A stretch of DNA of 64,000 bases from Vibrio lentus (GTDB lineage Bacteria; Pseudomonadota; Gammaproteobacteria; Enterobacterales; Vibrionaceae). How positions within the stretch are numbered: the first letter of the stretch is position 1; every line of letters begins with the position of its first letter. The notes under the pieces were generated by a model. It saw only the letters and a list, made by a program, of their open reading frames with translations, was not told the DNA's origin and searched no databases. Both the position numbers and the translations under genes were made by a program. The DNA lies in assembly GCF_030409755.1 (NCBI RefSeq), contig NZ_JAUFQE010000002.1:3224001-3288000 (forward strand), read 5' to 3'. Positions 26,103 through 36,689 of this stretch are shown in pieces.

Positions 26103-28037
26103 ATGCAACGTCTAAACTTTATATGGCAACTCTCTCGTGTGAAAAAGCGGGTGATCAGTGTACTGATCGATACTTTGTTCATCTTGATGGCTTTGCATGC
26201 GGCATTGTGGACAAGGCTGGGTGAAGTCAAATTGTTGGTTAACAATGATGATTTTTTTTTCGTGGGATTAGTTGTTTTATCGACGATTTTAATTTTTACC
26301 AAAATGGGGCTTTATCGAGCGATTCTTCGCTATTTAACCTTCCATGCCCTCTTTGTTTTGTCTGTAGGGACGTTCCTCTCTGCACTGGCGTTGGCGGTAT
26401 TTGCGTATTATTTTCAAGAGCCTATCCCTCGTACAGTGCCGTTTATCTATTGTTCTTATCTCGTGCTCCTTTGTGGTGGCAGTCGTCTTATAGTGAGGAA
26501 CCTAGTGGCGGTTATTAACAAGGAATCTCGTCAGCAAGTATTGATTTATGGTGCAGGCTCGGGAGGGAGGCAGCTTGCTGTGGCGTTACGTGCCTCTGAA
26601 ATATATCAAGTTAGAGCATTTATTGACGATGATAAAACCTTAACCGACACCTTGATTTTAGGGTTGCCTGTCATAAAAGTTGAGCAAGCCGAGGCGCTTA
26701 TTCAAAAATACGCTGTAAGCAAAATATTTTTAGCCGTCCCAAGTGCTTCTCGCTCTCGTCGTAAACAAATCTTAGGCTTATTGGCCCCTCTTCCGGTAGA
26801 GATTCAAACGGTACCCGATATGGCGGATATCGTATCAGGTAAAGCAAAGATCGATGAGCTTATCGATGTGCCTATCGAAGATTTGCTCGGTCGTGATGCG
26901 GTTGCGCCTCAGCAAGTACTGATGGAAGCCAATATCAAAGGTAAAGTGGTGATGGTGACCGGTGCTGGTGGCTCTATTGGCTCTGAGTTGTGTCGTCAAA
27001 TATTAAAACAACAACCTAAAGCCTTAGTGCTGCTTGAGGTCTCCGAGTTTGGCTTGTATCAAATTGACCGTGAGCTTTCCCTAGTAAAAGAAACGAACGG
27101 TTACGATGTTGAAATCGTGCCGTTATTAGGCTCCGTTCAGCGCTCACATCGCTTGTTGACCTCAATGCAGTCTTTTGGTGTCCAAACGGTTTATCATGCA
27201 GCAGCTTATAAGCATGTTCCTCTTGTTGAATACAATGTAGTGGAAGGCGTACGTAATAACGTATACGGCACTTACTATACGGCTAAGGCGGCGATTGAAG
27301 CCGGTGTTGAATCATTTGTACTGATCTCAACAGACAAAGCGGTGCGCCCTACTAACGTGATGGGCACCACCAAGCGCATGGCGGAATTAGGATTACAAGC
27401 CTTAGCGCAGCAAGAAAACCAAAAAGAGAACGGTACTCGTTTTTGTATGGTGCGCTTTGGCAACGTACTTGGTTCTTCAGGTTCCGTAATTCCATTGTTT
27501 AAGAAGCAAATTAAAGCCGGTGGGCCGCTTACTGTGACTCACCCAGATATCACCCGCTTCTTTATGACGATTCCTGAGGCTGCTCAACTGGTGATTCAAG
27601 CTGGTGCGATGGGCAAGGGCGGAGATGTTTTCGTACTTGATATGGGTGAGTCGGTGAAAATTACCGACCTTGCGGAAAACTTGATTAAGTTATCCGGCCT
27701 GTCAGTTAAGAACGAAGAGAATCAGCATGGGGATATCGAGATTCAATTCTCAGGCTTACGTCCGGGAGAAAAGCTGTATGAAGAACTATTGATTGGCGAT
27801 AATGTTGCGCGTACTGCTCACGAACGTATCATGACTGCGCAAGAGGTGTTCTTACCAATTGATGAGTATGACACGCTGATCGAGTCTTTAGATTTTGCTT
27901 GTCACAACTTAAAGCATGATACTATTCGACAATTGCTTCTTGATGCACCAACCGGTTTTAATCCAACCGATGGAATTGGGGATTTAGTTTGGAATGCGAG
28001 TCAAGTGCAAGAAGCGCCAAATTCAGCCAGTGCTTAG
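26103..28037 (+). CDS. wbpM: UDP-GlcNAc 4,6-dehydratase, long membrane form (WbpM/FlaA1-like)
   Basis: 644 residues. Four N-terminal membrane helices (about 13-125), a first Rossmann domain (VLIYGAGSGGRQLAVALR near 148), and a second SDR domain with MVTGAGGSIGSELCRQIL near 283. The catalytic Tyr is replaced by Met in NVMGTTKRMAE, as in WbpM-type dehydratases. It would make UDP-4-keto-6-deoxy-GlcNAc for a QuiNAc- or FucNAc-type first sugar, matching the reductase and transferase at 21759-23256. The IS graveyard separates it from those genes by 2.8 kb and may have changed its promoter. A strong terminator follows. Confidence 0.9.
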   Translation: MQRLNFIWQLSRVKKRVISVLIDTLFILMALHAALWTRLGEVKLLVNNDDFFFVGLVVLSTILIFTKMGLYRAILRYLTFHALFVLSVGTFLSALALAVFAYYFQEPIPRTVPFIYCSYLVLLCGGSRLIVRNLVAVINKESRQQVLIYGAGSGGRQLAVALRASEIYQVRAFIDDDKTLTDTLILGLPVIKVEQAEALIQKYAVSKIFLAVPSASRSRRKQILGLLAPLPVEIQTVPDMADIVSGKAKIDELIDVPIEDLLGRDAVAPQQVLMEANIKGKVVMVTGAGGSIGSELCRQILKQQPKALVLLEVSEFGLYQIDRELSLVKETNGYDVEIVPLLGSVQRSHRLLTSMQSFGVQTVYHAAAYKHVPLVEYNVVEGVRNNVYGTYYTAKAAIEAGVESFVLISTDKAVRPTNVMGTTKRMAELGLQALAQQENQKENGTRFCMVRFGNVLGSSGSVIPLFKKQIKAGGPLTVTHPDITRFFMTIPEAAQLVIQAGAMGKGGDVFVLDMGESVKITDLAENLIKLSGLSVKNEENQHGDIEIQFSGLRPGEKLYEELLIGDNVARTAHERIMTAQEVFLPIDEYDTLIESLDFACHNLKHDTIRQLLLDAPTGFNPTDGIGDLVWNASQVQEAPNSASA

Positions 28038-28109
28038 TGTGAAGCCAATGCTTAGTGAAAGCCAGTGTATAGCGAAAGGCGATGATAACGGTGAAAGTTA
28101 ATAGTTAAT

Positions 28110-28146
28110 AAAGAGCCTCGTAATGTGATTACGGGGCTCTTTTTGA
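28110..28146 (+). terminator. Rho-independent terminator of the polysaccharide locus
   Basis: AAAGAGCCTCGTAAT and ATTACGGGGCTCTTT pair around a GTG loop, followed by TTTTTG. It lies 73 nt after the wbpM-like stop and closes the locus. Confidence 0.9.
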
Positions 28147-28264
28147 TTGTGTCGAATGCGTAGCGAGTACTTAATCTTCTAAGTGATTAGAACAGTCAGC
28201 TAAAGACAAAATGACATTTTTTTTCACATCCGATCCGCCTACCTACGACGTTTCTTGATCTTCC

Positions 28265-28291
28265 ACTACAGTTTTGACTGTAAACTGTAGT
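28265..28291 (+). promoter_or_regulatory. 27-bp palindrome upstream of gpmM, operator candidate
   Basis: ACTACAGTTT and AAACTGTAGT are perfect 10-bp arms around a 7-nt spacer, 58 nt before the gpmM start. A possible -35 (TTGACT) lies inside it. The symmetry suits a dimeric regulator or a 5' UTR stem; the protein is unknown. Confidence 0.5.
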
Positions 28292-28349
28292 AAAATTACG
28301 CTAATTTGTTTTTATACCGATTTATTTTGAATTGAACGAGGTCAGTCCT

Positions 28350-29882
28350 ATGTCAGCTAAGAAGCCAATGGCTCTAGTGATCCTTGACGGTTACGGTTAC
28401 CGTGAAGACAACCAAGACAACGCTATCGCGAACGCTAATACACCTGTATTAGACGGTCTTATTGCTAACCAACCTAACACGCTAATCTCGGCTTCTGGCT
28501 TAGATGTAGGCCTACCAGATGGTCAAATGGGTAACTCAGAAGTGGGTCACACCAACATCGGTGCGGGTCGCGTGGTATACCAAGATTTAACGCGCATTAC
28601 TAAATCAATCGCAGACGGTGAGTTCGGTCAAACGGAAGCGCTAGTGAATGCTGTTGATAAAGCGGTTAAAGCAGACAAAGCGGTTCACATCATGGGCCTT
28701 ATGTCTCCAGGTGGCGTTCACTCTCATGAAGATCACATCTACGCGGCTGTTGAAATGGCAGCAGAGCGTGGCGCAGAGAAAATCTACCTACACGCATTCC
28801 TAGACGGCCGTGATACGCCGCCACGTAGCGCTGAAAACACACTTGCACGCTTCCAAGCGTTGTTCGCTAAGCTAGGTAAAGGCCGTGTGGCTTCGCTTAT
28901 TGGTCGTTATTACGCAATGGACCGTGATAACAACTGGGATCGCGTTCAAGAATCTTACGACCTGCTGACTGAAGCAAAAGCGGAATTCACATTCGACACG
29001 GCGGTTGCAGGCCTAGAAGCGGCTTACGCTCGTGACGAAAACGATGAGTTCGTGAAAGCGACTGAAATTAAAGCAGAAGGCGAAGAGTCTGCCGCTATCG
29101 TTGATGGCGATGCGGTTATCTTCATGAACTACCGTGCTGACCGTGCTCGTGAAATCACACGCGCATTCGTGCCTGATTTCGACGGCTTTGCTCGTAACGT
29201 ATTTCCAGCAATCGATTTCGTGATGCTAACTCAATACGCAGCAGACATTCCACTGCTATGTGCATTCCCACCGGCTTCTCTAGAGAACACCTACGGCGAA
29301 TGGTTATCGAAAGAAGGCAAAACGCAGCTACGTATCTCTGAAACAGAGAAATACGCGCACGTGACGTTCTTCTTCAACGGCGGTAAAGAAGACGAGTTTG
29401 AAGGCGAAGAGCGTCAGCTTGTTGCGTCTCCAAAAGTAGCGACTTACGACCTACAGCCAGAAATGAGCGCACCAGAGCTAACTGAAAAGCTCGTTGCTGC
29501 AATCAAAGGCGGCAAATACGACGCGATCGTTTGTAACTTTCCTAACTGTGACATGGTTGGCCACACTGGTGTTTACGATGCAGCGGTTAAAGCAGTCGAA
29601 TCGTTAGACGAATGTCTTGGCAAAGTGGTTGAAGCAATCAAAGAAGCCGATGGCCAACTGCTTATCACTGCTGACCACGGTAACGCGGAAATGATGGTAA
29701 ACCCAGAAACGGGCGGCATCCACACAGCGCACACTAACCTACCGGTTCCACTTATCTACGTAGGCAGTAAAGACGTTGAGTTCAAAGAAGGCGGTAAGCT
29801 GTCTGACCTAGCACCAACGATGCTTTCTCTATCTGGTATTGATATCCCAGCTGAAATGTCAGGTGACGTGATCGTTAAGTAA
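28350..29882 (+). CDS. gpmM: 2,3-bisphosphoglycerate-independent phosphoglycerate mutase
   Basis: Interconverts 3- and 2-phosphoglycerate in glycolysis with two Mn ions and a phosphoserine intermediate. The alkaline-phosphatase-like fold is shown by [20 protein letters not shown], the phosphoserine loop [29 protein letters not shown] and the C-terminal metal motif [10 protein letters not shown]. The ATG at 28350 gives 510 residues, the vibrio length; the TTG at 28332 is rejected. In E. coli it is the divergent neighbour of yibN. Codons are strongly biased to highly expressed usage, unlike the preceding locus. Confidence 0.97.
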   Translation: MSAKKPMALVILDGYGYREDNQDNAIANANTPVLDGLIANQPNTLISASGLDVGLPDGQMGNSEVGHTNIGAGRVVYQDLTRITKSIADGEFGQTEALVNAVDKAVKADKAVHIMGLMSPGGVHSHEDHIYAAVEMAAERGAEKIYLHAFLDGRDTPPRSAENTLARFQALFAKLGKGRVASLIGRYYAMDRDNNWDRVQESYDLLTEAKAEFTFDTAVAGLEAAYARDENDEFVKATEIKAEGEESAAIVDGDAVIFMNYRADRAREITRAFVPDFDGFARNVFPAIDFVMLTQYAADIPLLCAFPPASLENTYGEWLSKEGKTQLRISETEKYAHVTFFFNGGKEDEFEGEERQLVASPKVATYDLQPEMSAPELTEKLVAAIKGGKYDAIVCNFPNCDMVGHTGVYDAAVKAVESLDECLGKVVEAIKEADGQLLITADHGNAEMMVNPETGGIHTAHTNLPVPLIYVGSKDVEFKEGGKLSDLAPTMLSLSGIDIPAEMSGDVIVK

Positions 29883-29910
29883 TCACTTTACTTTCATCGA
29901 ATACTAGAAC

Positions 29911-29936
29911 GGCTGCACGCGAGTGTAGCCTTTTTT
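29911..29936 (+). terminator. gpmM terminator
   Basis: GGCTGCAC, loop GCGA, GTGTAGCC, followed by TTTTTTG, 28 nt after the gpmM stop. Confidence 0.88.
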
Positions 29937-29944
29937 GTATCTGG

Positions 29945-30150
29945 AGTAAGGGGAATAGATGCGAGTAAACGAGATACGAAGAGCTTTAAGGGCAGGTACG
30001 GGATGCGAGTAAACGGGATGCGAAGAGCTTAAGTGCAGATACGGGATACGAAGAGCTTAAGGGCTGGTGCATGATGCGAGTAAGCGAGTCACGAACAGCA
30101 CGAGAGCTGTTACATATTTTCGCATCTCGAATCTCGTTACTCTCATCTGC
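29945..30150. repeat. Tandem cluster of 43-nt intergenic repeat, both orientations
   Basis: Three to four degenerate units (GATGCGAGTAAACGAGATACGAAGAGC and variants) run on the plus strand from about 29957 to 30100. Then one or two units in the opposite orientation (TTTCGCATCTCGAATCTCG) follow to 30150. Together the two orientations could fold back as a long imperfect stem. Confidence 0.75.
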
Positions 30151-30156
30151 TCTAGA

Positions 30157-30281
30157 CTGTCATTCCAGAATTGAGGAACGAAATATCTGGAATATCATGC
30201 CATGTATTACTTGTCATATTCGGTGCTCTACATAAAGAGAGATTCCCTATCACGCTCGTGCCTCGCTGTAGGGAATGACGT
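30157..30281. repeat. Paired palindromic intergenic element, copy 3
   Basis: Modules TGTCATTCCAGA...TCTGGAATAT (about 30158-30197) and GATTCCCTATCACGCTCG...TAGGGAATGACG (about 30241-30281). It is the inverted form of copy 1 at 1846-1972, with similar spacing. Confidence 0.75.
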
Positions 30282-30331
30282 AATGATAAAGGGTAGGTAC
30301 ATCATTCGAGCAATGTGCTTTACGCATCTCG

Positions 30332-30823
30332 TTACTCGCTCTCATCCTTCTCTATAGCCGAAAGCTCAAAATCCAACAACCACTTTTTGCGGTTCATACC
30401 GCCGGTGTAGCCGGTTAATGTTCCATTCGCACCGATGACTCTATGGCAGGGAACAACGACGCTAAACGGGTTCTTGCCGTTCGCACCACCTACCGCTCTT
30501 ACGGCTTTTGGGTTATCCATTCTCTTTGCTTGTTCGCCATAACTGATGGTTTCGCCATAAGGAATGGTTGTTAAAGCCTGCCAAGCTGCTTTTTGAAAGT
30601 CCGTGCCTTTTATCACTCTTAATGGCAAATCGAATTTTGTTCGTTGACCTGCGAAGTACTCATCTAACTGTTTTGCCGCCAGTTGGCATAGCTGATCTGG
30701 GTTGCTAGTCATTAGCTCTTCGTGATTTATATGGTCAATTTCAATAATAGATATACCATTACTCACAATGATCATCTTGCCAATCGGTGCGTTATAGAGC
30801 ATTTTGTAAGTACTGTCTTCCAT
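30332..30823 (-). CDS. ogt: Methylated-DNA--protein-cysteine methyltransferase
   Basis: Suicide enzyme removing O6-methyl groups from guanine. The C-terminal catalytic domain shows AWQALTTIPYGETISYGEQA, the active Cys in VVPCHRVIGANGTLTGYTGG and the closing KKWLLDFE. The ATG at 30823 with GAAGGAAGA upstream gives 163 residues; an upstream in-frame start at 30871 would place the repeat region in the coding sequence and is less likely. 43-nt repeats flank the gene on both sides. It may be Ogt or AdaB-like; the two cannot be parted here. Confidence 0.92.
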   Translation of the reverse strand: MEDSTYKMLYNAPIGKMIIVSNGISIIEIDHINHEELMTSNPDQLCQLAAKQLDEYFAGQRTKFDLPLRVIKGTDFQKAAWQALTTIPYGETISYGEQAKRMDNPKAVRAVGGANGKNPFSVVVPCHRVIGANGTLTGYTGGMNRKKWLLDFELSAIEKDESE

Positions 30824-30844
30824 GTCTTCTTCCTTCTTTCTAGT

Positions 30845-30936
30845 CTTTAGTATCTCGTACCTGCTTTTCAAGCTCTTCGCATCTCGATACTCGTATCTCG
30901 CATCTGATTTTTAGGCTCTTCGCATCTCGTTTACTC
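30845..30936. repeat. 43-nt intergenic repeat cluster
   Basis: Two to three units such as CTCTTCGCATCTCGATACTCG and GCTCTTCGCATCTCGTTTACTC lie between the MATE gene stop and the ogt start. They form the right-hand partner of the cluster at 29945-30150. Confidence 0.75.
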
Positions 30937-32268
30937 TCATCTCGCATCTTTTTTTATGCGAAGCGCAAAGCAATACCCTGAAATACCGCCCATGATGTTC
31001 CCCAAGGCTAAGCCGATAAACAACCCTTCAACACCATCAATTTGGCTACCTATCCAAGCGAAAGGCAATGTGAATATAAACAAGCGCATGAAGCTCCACT
31101 GGAAGGCTTTGAGTGGTTGATGCATCGCATTCATCGCACTAATCAGCATCATCACAATACCTTGGAATCCATAGCTAAATGGGACTACTAATAGGTAATG
31201 CCACAATATGCCTCGCACAGACTCTTCTTGAGAAAATAGGGCGGCTAGAGGGATGCTCAATGGCACCATCATTAAGAAAATCAAGCCCTGAAATAGCACA
31301 GCAAAACGCATGCTTAAGAACAGCGCTTTGAAACTGCGCTGCGGGTTATCAGCGCCAAAGTTTTGCGCCATGAAAGGCGTAAGGGCAGAAGTTAAAGACA
31401 TCAACACGATGATCAAAATCGATTCAATACGCTGGGCAGCTCCGTAAGCCGCCACGGCTTCTGTCCCTTGTTTGGCTAGCATCATCATGATAATGGCGCC
31501 AGCTAGTGGGTTCAGGGCATTGGAGAGTGCAGCGGGTGTGCCGATGGATAAGATCTGTTTCCAGTCATCGATGATGTTTTTTAGTTTGGGCGGAGCCAGC
31601 AGCTTTTCTCGTAGGATTAATACATACAGTGAGCCACATAACGCACCAAACCAACTGAATCCACTAGCAATCGCAGCGCCTTGAATCCCTAGCTCAGGGA
31701 AAGGCCCATAACCGAAGATCAGCAGTGGGTCGAGAATGCCGTTAATCAGGCCAGCCAGCATCATGATCTTGGCGGGTGTTTTTGTATCGCCACTCGCTCG
31801 TATTGCGCTGTTGCCTGCCATTGGAATCACAAGTAGTGGTATCGCTAAATACCAGACCGACATGTATTCGGATATCAGTGGCAGTAACTCAGGTTCTGCG
31901 CCTAACAGAGTAAACATGGGTTCTAGCGTTACGAGCCCCAGTGTTGATGCAAAACCAACAAGAAGCACCGCAAGTAATAAACCGTGGCAGGTAAAGCGAG
32001 CTGCATTTTGCGCGCAGCCTTGGCCAAGTAACCGCCCGATACACGTCGACAAGCCAATGCCTATGCCCATGGTAATGCAATTGATGGCGAAGGTGACAGG
32101 GAAGGTAAAACTTACCGCTGCAAGGGCTTGCGTGCCGAGCAATGAGATAAAGAATGTATCGACAAGGTTAAACATCAAGATCGCCACCATGCCGAATATT
32201 GTCGGTATGGTCATAGTGCGTAAAGTCTGTGCTATCGGGGCAGTGAGAAGCCCATGCTTATCTTGCAT
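30937..32268 (-). CDS. MATE-family efflux transporter
   Basis: 443 residues and 12 predicted membrane helices in two homologous halves. Typical segments are IPTIFGMVAILMFNLVDTFF (helix 1), GTQALAAVSFTFPVTFAIN, MAGNSAIRASGDTKTP and, in the second half, YGAAQRIESILIIVL. It exports cationic drugs or metabolites using a Na+ or H+ gradient; the substrate is unreadable. The start at 32268 (MQDKHGLLTAPIAQTL) fits the family; the frame is open further to 32355. It lies upstream of ogt on the same strand and diverges from wzz. Confidence 0.9.
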   Translation of the reverse strand: MQDKHGLLTAPIAQTLRTMTIPTIFGMVAILMFNLVDTFFISLLGTQALAAVSFTFPVTFAINCITMGIGIGLSTCIGRLLGQGCAQNAARFTCHGLLLAVLLVGFASTLGLVTLEPMFTLLGAEPELLPLISEYMSVWYLAIPLLVIPMAGNSAIRASGDTKTPAKIMMLAGLINGILDPLLIFGYGPFPELGIQGAAIASGFSWFGALCGSLYVLILREKLLAPPKLKNIIDDWKQILSIGTPAALSNALNPLAGAIIMMMLAKQGTEAVAAYGAAQRIESILIIVLMSLTSALTPFMAQNFGADNPQRSFKALFLSMRFAVLFQGLIFLMMVPLSIPLAALFSQEESVRGILWHYLLVVPFSYGFQGIVMMLISAMNAMHQPLKAFQWSFMRLFIFTLPFAWIGSQIDGVEGLFIGLALGNIMGGISGYCFALRIKKDAR

Positions 32269-32424
32269 GTAAAACGCCGTTGGAACTAGAATATGAGTAG
32301 AATACAGTGAATTGTGAGTAGTCTGAAGATCGCTTTCATAAAGTTTACAAATCACACAATACTAACAGCATACGGTGTGATAGCATTCTGCCGTTATTAA
32401 TTTAGATGTTTTGAGAGAATTACA

Positions 32425-33549
32425 GTGAAGCAGCAGAACCAAACGCAACCATATTCCCAAGAAAATCCGCCAAGATTCCACTCAAGTGACGAAATTGATC
32501 TGCGAGAGCTTATTAGAGCTCTATGGGACGGTAAACTAATCATTATATTGGTCACAGCTTTATTTATCATTGGCAGTATTGGTTTTGCATTGTTAGCTCA
32601 AGAATGGTGGTCATCTGAAGCGAAAGTTACAAAAGCACAATCACAAGATATTGCTGCATATCAGCAGCAAGTGAGACAGTTTCAACCAGTTTTTGATATT
32701 TATCAAGAAGATGGTACTGTTCTTGTTAGCAAGGAGTTGAATCATTTGGTGAGTTCTGATGTGTTATTTCAACGTTTTGTGAATAAATTTAATTCAACTA
32801 ATAACAAAAGAGAGTTCTTAGATAATAGTGTTGAGTTTCAAGAATATAAAGATTCTGCATTTAGCAGTAATGTTGACATGACTGCTGACGAAGTCAGAGT
32901 TTTATCTACTAAGTGGTTTAATAGAATCTCCGCTACTAAAGTTGATAACAAGGATGCAAGCTTATCGTATACCGTTAGCTTTCAGACAACGACCAAGGAT
33001 AGTAGCTTTGACTTACTATCCGCGTATATTAAGGCTACTGAGTTCAGTGTTCACCAAGATGCATTTAACAACTTACGAGCTGTAGTTGATGGCAAGAGAA
33101 ATGAACTTATTCAGCAAAAAAGAATTTTAGAGAGCCAGGCAATTAATCAATTATTAGTTGAAACTGAGCGAACAAAATACGCAGCTCAAATTGCTAATTC
33201 TGCAGGCGTAGATAGACCGATTCAAACAGGTAATGAAAAAGAGTTGTTTAGTATACATTTAGGCTCTAAGGGGTTAGAAGCTAAAGTTAAAGCTTTAGAA
33301 TCTGTTAAAAACTTAAGCGTTATAGAGCCACGTCTTCAACAAATAAATGCAAAGCTGCAAATGCTTGATGATCTCGAGATAGATAGAGCAGTTCGGTTTC
33401 AAACCTTTCGTTTCCTAGAAAATGTTGAACAACCAATAACTCGTGATAAACCTAAGCGTGCTTTGATTGTCGTCCTAGGCGCATTGTTAGGTGGAGCGCT
33501 AGGTTTTGTGATAGTTCTAATTCGTTTTGTGTTTAGAAAAGAAGATTAA
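32425..33549 (+). CDS. wzz: Wzz-type O-antigen chain-length regulator
   Basis: 374 residues with the polysaccharide co-polymerase layout: a short cytoplasmic start (DEIDLRELIRALWDGKLIII), TM1 at about 36-58, a long periplasmic coiled domain, and TM2 near the C-terminus preceded by the Pro-rich DKPKRALIVVLGALLGGALG. It sets modal O-chain length by acting on Wzy. GTG start at 32425. No tyrosine kinase domain is attached. It stands 4.4 kb from the O-antigen locus, beyond gpmM, ogt and the MATE gene, and is monocistronic. Confidence 0.88.
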   Translation: MKQQNQTQPYSQENPPRFHSSDEIDLRELIRALWDGKLIIILVTALFIIGSIGFALLAQEWWSSEAKVTKAQSQDIAAYQQQVRQFQPVFDIYQEDGTVLVSKELNHLVSSDVLFQRFVNKFNSTNNKREFLDNSVEFQEYKDSAFSSNVDMTADEVRVLSTKWFNRISATKVDNKDASLSYTVSFQTTTKDSSFDLLSAYIKATEFSVHQDAFNNLRAVVDGKRNELIQQKRILESQAINQLLVETERTKYAAQIANSAGVDRPIQTGNEKELFSIHLGSKGLEAKVKALESVKNLSVIEPRLQQINAKLQMLDDLEIDRAVRFQTFRFLENVEQPITRDKPKRALIVVLGALLGGALGFVIVLIRFVFRKED

Positions 33550-33553
33550 GTTT

Positions 33554-33585
33554 AAATGGCCAGTGTGATTCACTGGCCATTCTTC
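33554..33585 (+). terminator. wzz terminator
   Basis: AATGGCCAGTG and CACTGGCCATT pair around TGATT, followed by CTTCTTTCT, 5 nt after the stop. The stem is strong, the T-run weak. Confidence 0.65.
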
Positions 33586-33635
33586 TTTCTACAGATGTGT
33601 TGTTTGAGTTTCCTCACAAAAAGTATCTCTTCCCC

Positions 33636-33662
33636 CTTGGGATCTTTCACTTCGCCCCAACA
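33636..33662 (+). promoter_or_regulatory. Candidate sigma-32 heat-shock promoter of groESL
   Basis: CTTGGGA, 12 nt, then CCCCAACA resembles the sigma-32 form CTTGAAA-N(11-16)-CCCCAT. It lies about 70 nt before groES, where the heat-shock promoter is expected. No CIRCE (HrcA) repeat was seen. Confidence 0.55.
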
Positions 33663-33729
33663 TACTGATTAACCCATGCCAATCGTGGCAACTATCATAT
33701 TAAATGGAAATTATCAGGAGATACGACCG

Positions 33730-34020
33730 ATGAATATCCGTCCTCTACACGACCGAGTTATCGTTGAGCGCCAAGAAGTTGAATCTAAATCTGCTGGTGG
33801 CATCGTTCTAACTGGTTCTGCCGCTGAAAAATCAACGCGCGGTACTATTCTAGCTGTTGGCAAAGGCCGCATTCTAGAAAATGGTTCAGTACAACCATTG
33901 GACGTTAAAGTTGGCGATACCGTTATCTTCTCTGAAGGCTACGGCACTAAAACTGAAAAGATCGACGGCAAAGAAGTTCTGATCATGTCTGAAAACGACA
34001 TCATGGCGATCGTTGAGTAA
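33730..34020 (+). CDS. groES: Co-chaperonin GroES
   Basis: The 10-kDa heptameric lid of GroEL. 96 residues from ATG 33730: [20 protein letters not shown], the mobile loop [32 protein letters not shown] and a C-terminal [26 protein letters not shown] supplies the ribosome site; the frame upstream to 33676 is non-coding leader. It is followed 51 nt later by groEL in one operon. Confidence 0.98.
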   Translation: MNIRPLHDRVIVERQEVESKSAGGIVLTGSAAEKSTRGTILAVGKGRILENGSVQPLDVKVGDTVIFSEGYGTKTEKIDGKEVLIMSENDIMAIVE

Positions 34021-34047
34021 TCCGACCCATAAAATTGAACTGATTGA

Positions 34048-35718
<1,671 letters not shown>

Positions 35719-35764
35719 TCATCCCCCTTTCTCGTAACAGAGAAAGCCATACATAAGCTTTAGA

Positions 35765-35794
35765 ACGGAGACCTCGGTCTCCGTTTTTGTTTTT
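35765..35794 (+). terminator. groESL terminator
   Basis: CGGAGACC-TC-GGTCTCCG stem followed by TTTTTGTTTTTG, 47 nt after groEL. Confidence 0.92.
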
Positions 35795-35796
35795 GA

Positions 35797-35905
35797 AGAG
35801 CAGATACTTAAGAGCAGATACTTAAGAGCAGATACGAGATGCGAGTAATCGGGATACGAAGAGCTTTAAAGACAGATGATAGGTGCGAGTAAGCGAAATT
35901 TGAGA
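35797..35905. repeat. 43-nt intergenic repeat cluster
   Basis: Starts with three short copies of AAGAGCAGATACTT and continues with GAGATGCGAGTAATCGGGATACG and GGTGCGAGTAAGCG. Plus-strand orientation; the inverted cluster lies at 36362-36542, beyond the small gene between them. Confidence 0.8.
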
Positions 35906-36010
35906 AGATAAAAGCATAGAATCTGAACTATCTCTAACTTGGTTCTTTATTAATACTTTTCTACGATGTTCTTTTGAGATGATTAGGTTTTCGGTCTTTA
36001 GGTAGAAATT

Positions 36011-36352
36011 GTGCTTTACAGAAAACTTGATGTTTGGCAGCGCAGTCGTCTGCTGTCGATCTCTGTTTACAGGGAAATGGTTCTATGTTGTGATTTTGGT
36101 TTTAAAGATCAGATTACTCGCAGTGCTTTATCTGTACCTAGTAATATCGCTGAAGGTTGTGAGCGAAAGTCTCTTAAAGAGCGTAAGCACTTCTTTGCAA
36201 TCGCTAAGGGCTCAATCGGTGAGTTTGCAACACAAGCTGACATAGGCTCTGAGGTTGGGTTCATTTCCAAGAACGTTGGTGATAAATGGCAATCTGAAGC
36301 ACTTCAAATCTCACGCATGTTAGGAGCTTTAATCAAGTCACTAGAACAGTAA
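36011..36352 (+). CDS. Four-helix bundle protein (23S rRNA intervening-sequence protein family)
   Basis: 113 residues matching the S23/four-helix bundle family: RKLDVWQRSRLLS near the start, RSALSVPSNIAEGCERKSLK, HFFAIAKGSIGEFATQADIG and a last helix. Such genes are often found inside rRNA intervening sequences or as free-standing mobile-looking genes; function is unknown. The start is GTG at 36011 with AGGTAG 7 nt upstream. It is bracketed by inverted clusters of the 43-nt repeat, so it may have arrived or spread with them. Confidence 0.85.
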   Translation: MLYRKLDVWQRSRLLSISVYREMVLCCDFGFKDQITRSALSVPSNIAEGCERKSLKERKHFFAIAKGSIGEFATQADIGSEVGFISKNVGDKWQSEALQISRMLGALIKSLEQ

Positions 36353-36361
36353 ACCTCTTTG

Positions 36362-36542
36362 CCTTTCGCATCCCGTGCACTCGAATCCCACATCTGCTTT
36401 TATCTCAGCTCTTTGCTTTTCGTATCTCGTTCACTCGAATCCCGCATCTGCTCTTAAGCTTCTCGCATCTCGTTCACTCGAATCCCACATCTGCTCTTAA
36501 GCTTTTCGCATCTCGTTTACTCGCATCCCGTATCTGCTCTTA
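36362..36542. repeat. Tandem 43-nt intergenic repeat, reference cluster
   Basis: Three clean consecutive units of 43 nt (CTTCTCGCATCTCGTTCACT and so on, ending CATCTGCTCTTAAG) plus one degenerate unit before them. This is the best example of the family in the window. Confidence 0.85.
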
Positions 36543-36689
36543 ACCATTGCTCTTTATGACTTAGCGGCTTATATTCAACAGTACAGTTATGACATCAATT
36601 TAACATGGCTAACTGTTTAATTAAGGATAATAAATGCTTGATTGAAAATGGATTATCAAGTTAACAATAAGTCAGTGGAGACTTCCCCA

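Noticed and set aside
29945..30150. CRISPR-like array
   Set aside because: The 43-nt units are tandem or degenerate without unique spacers, and no cas gene is near.
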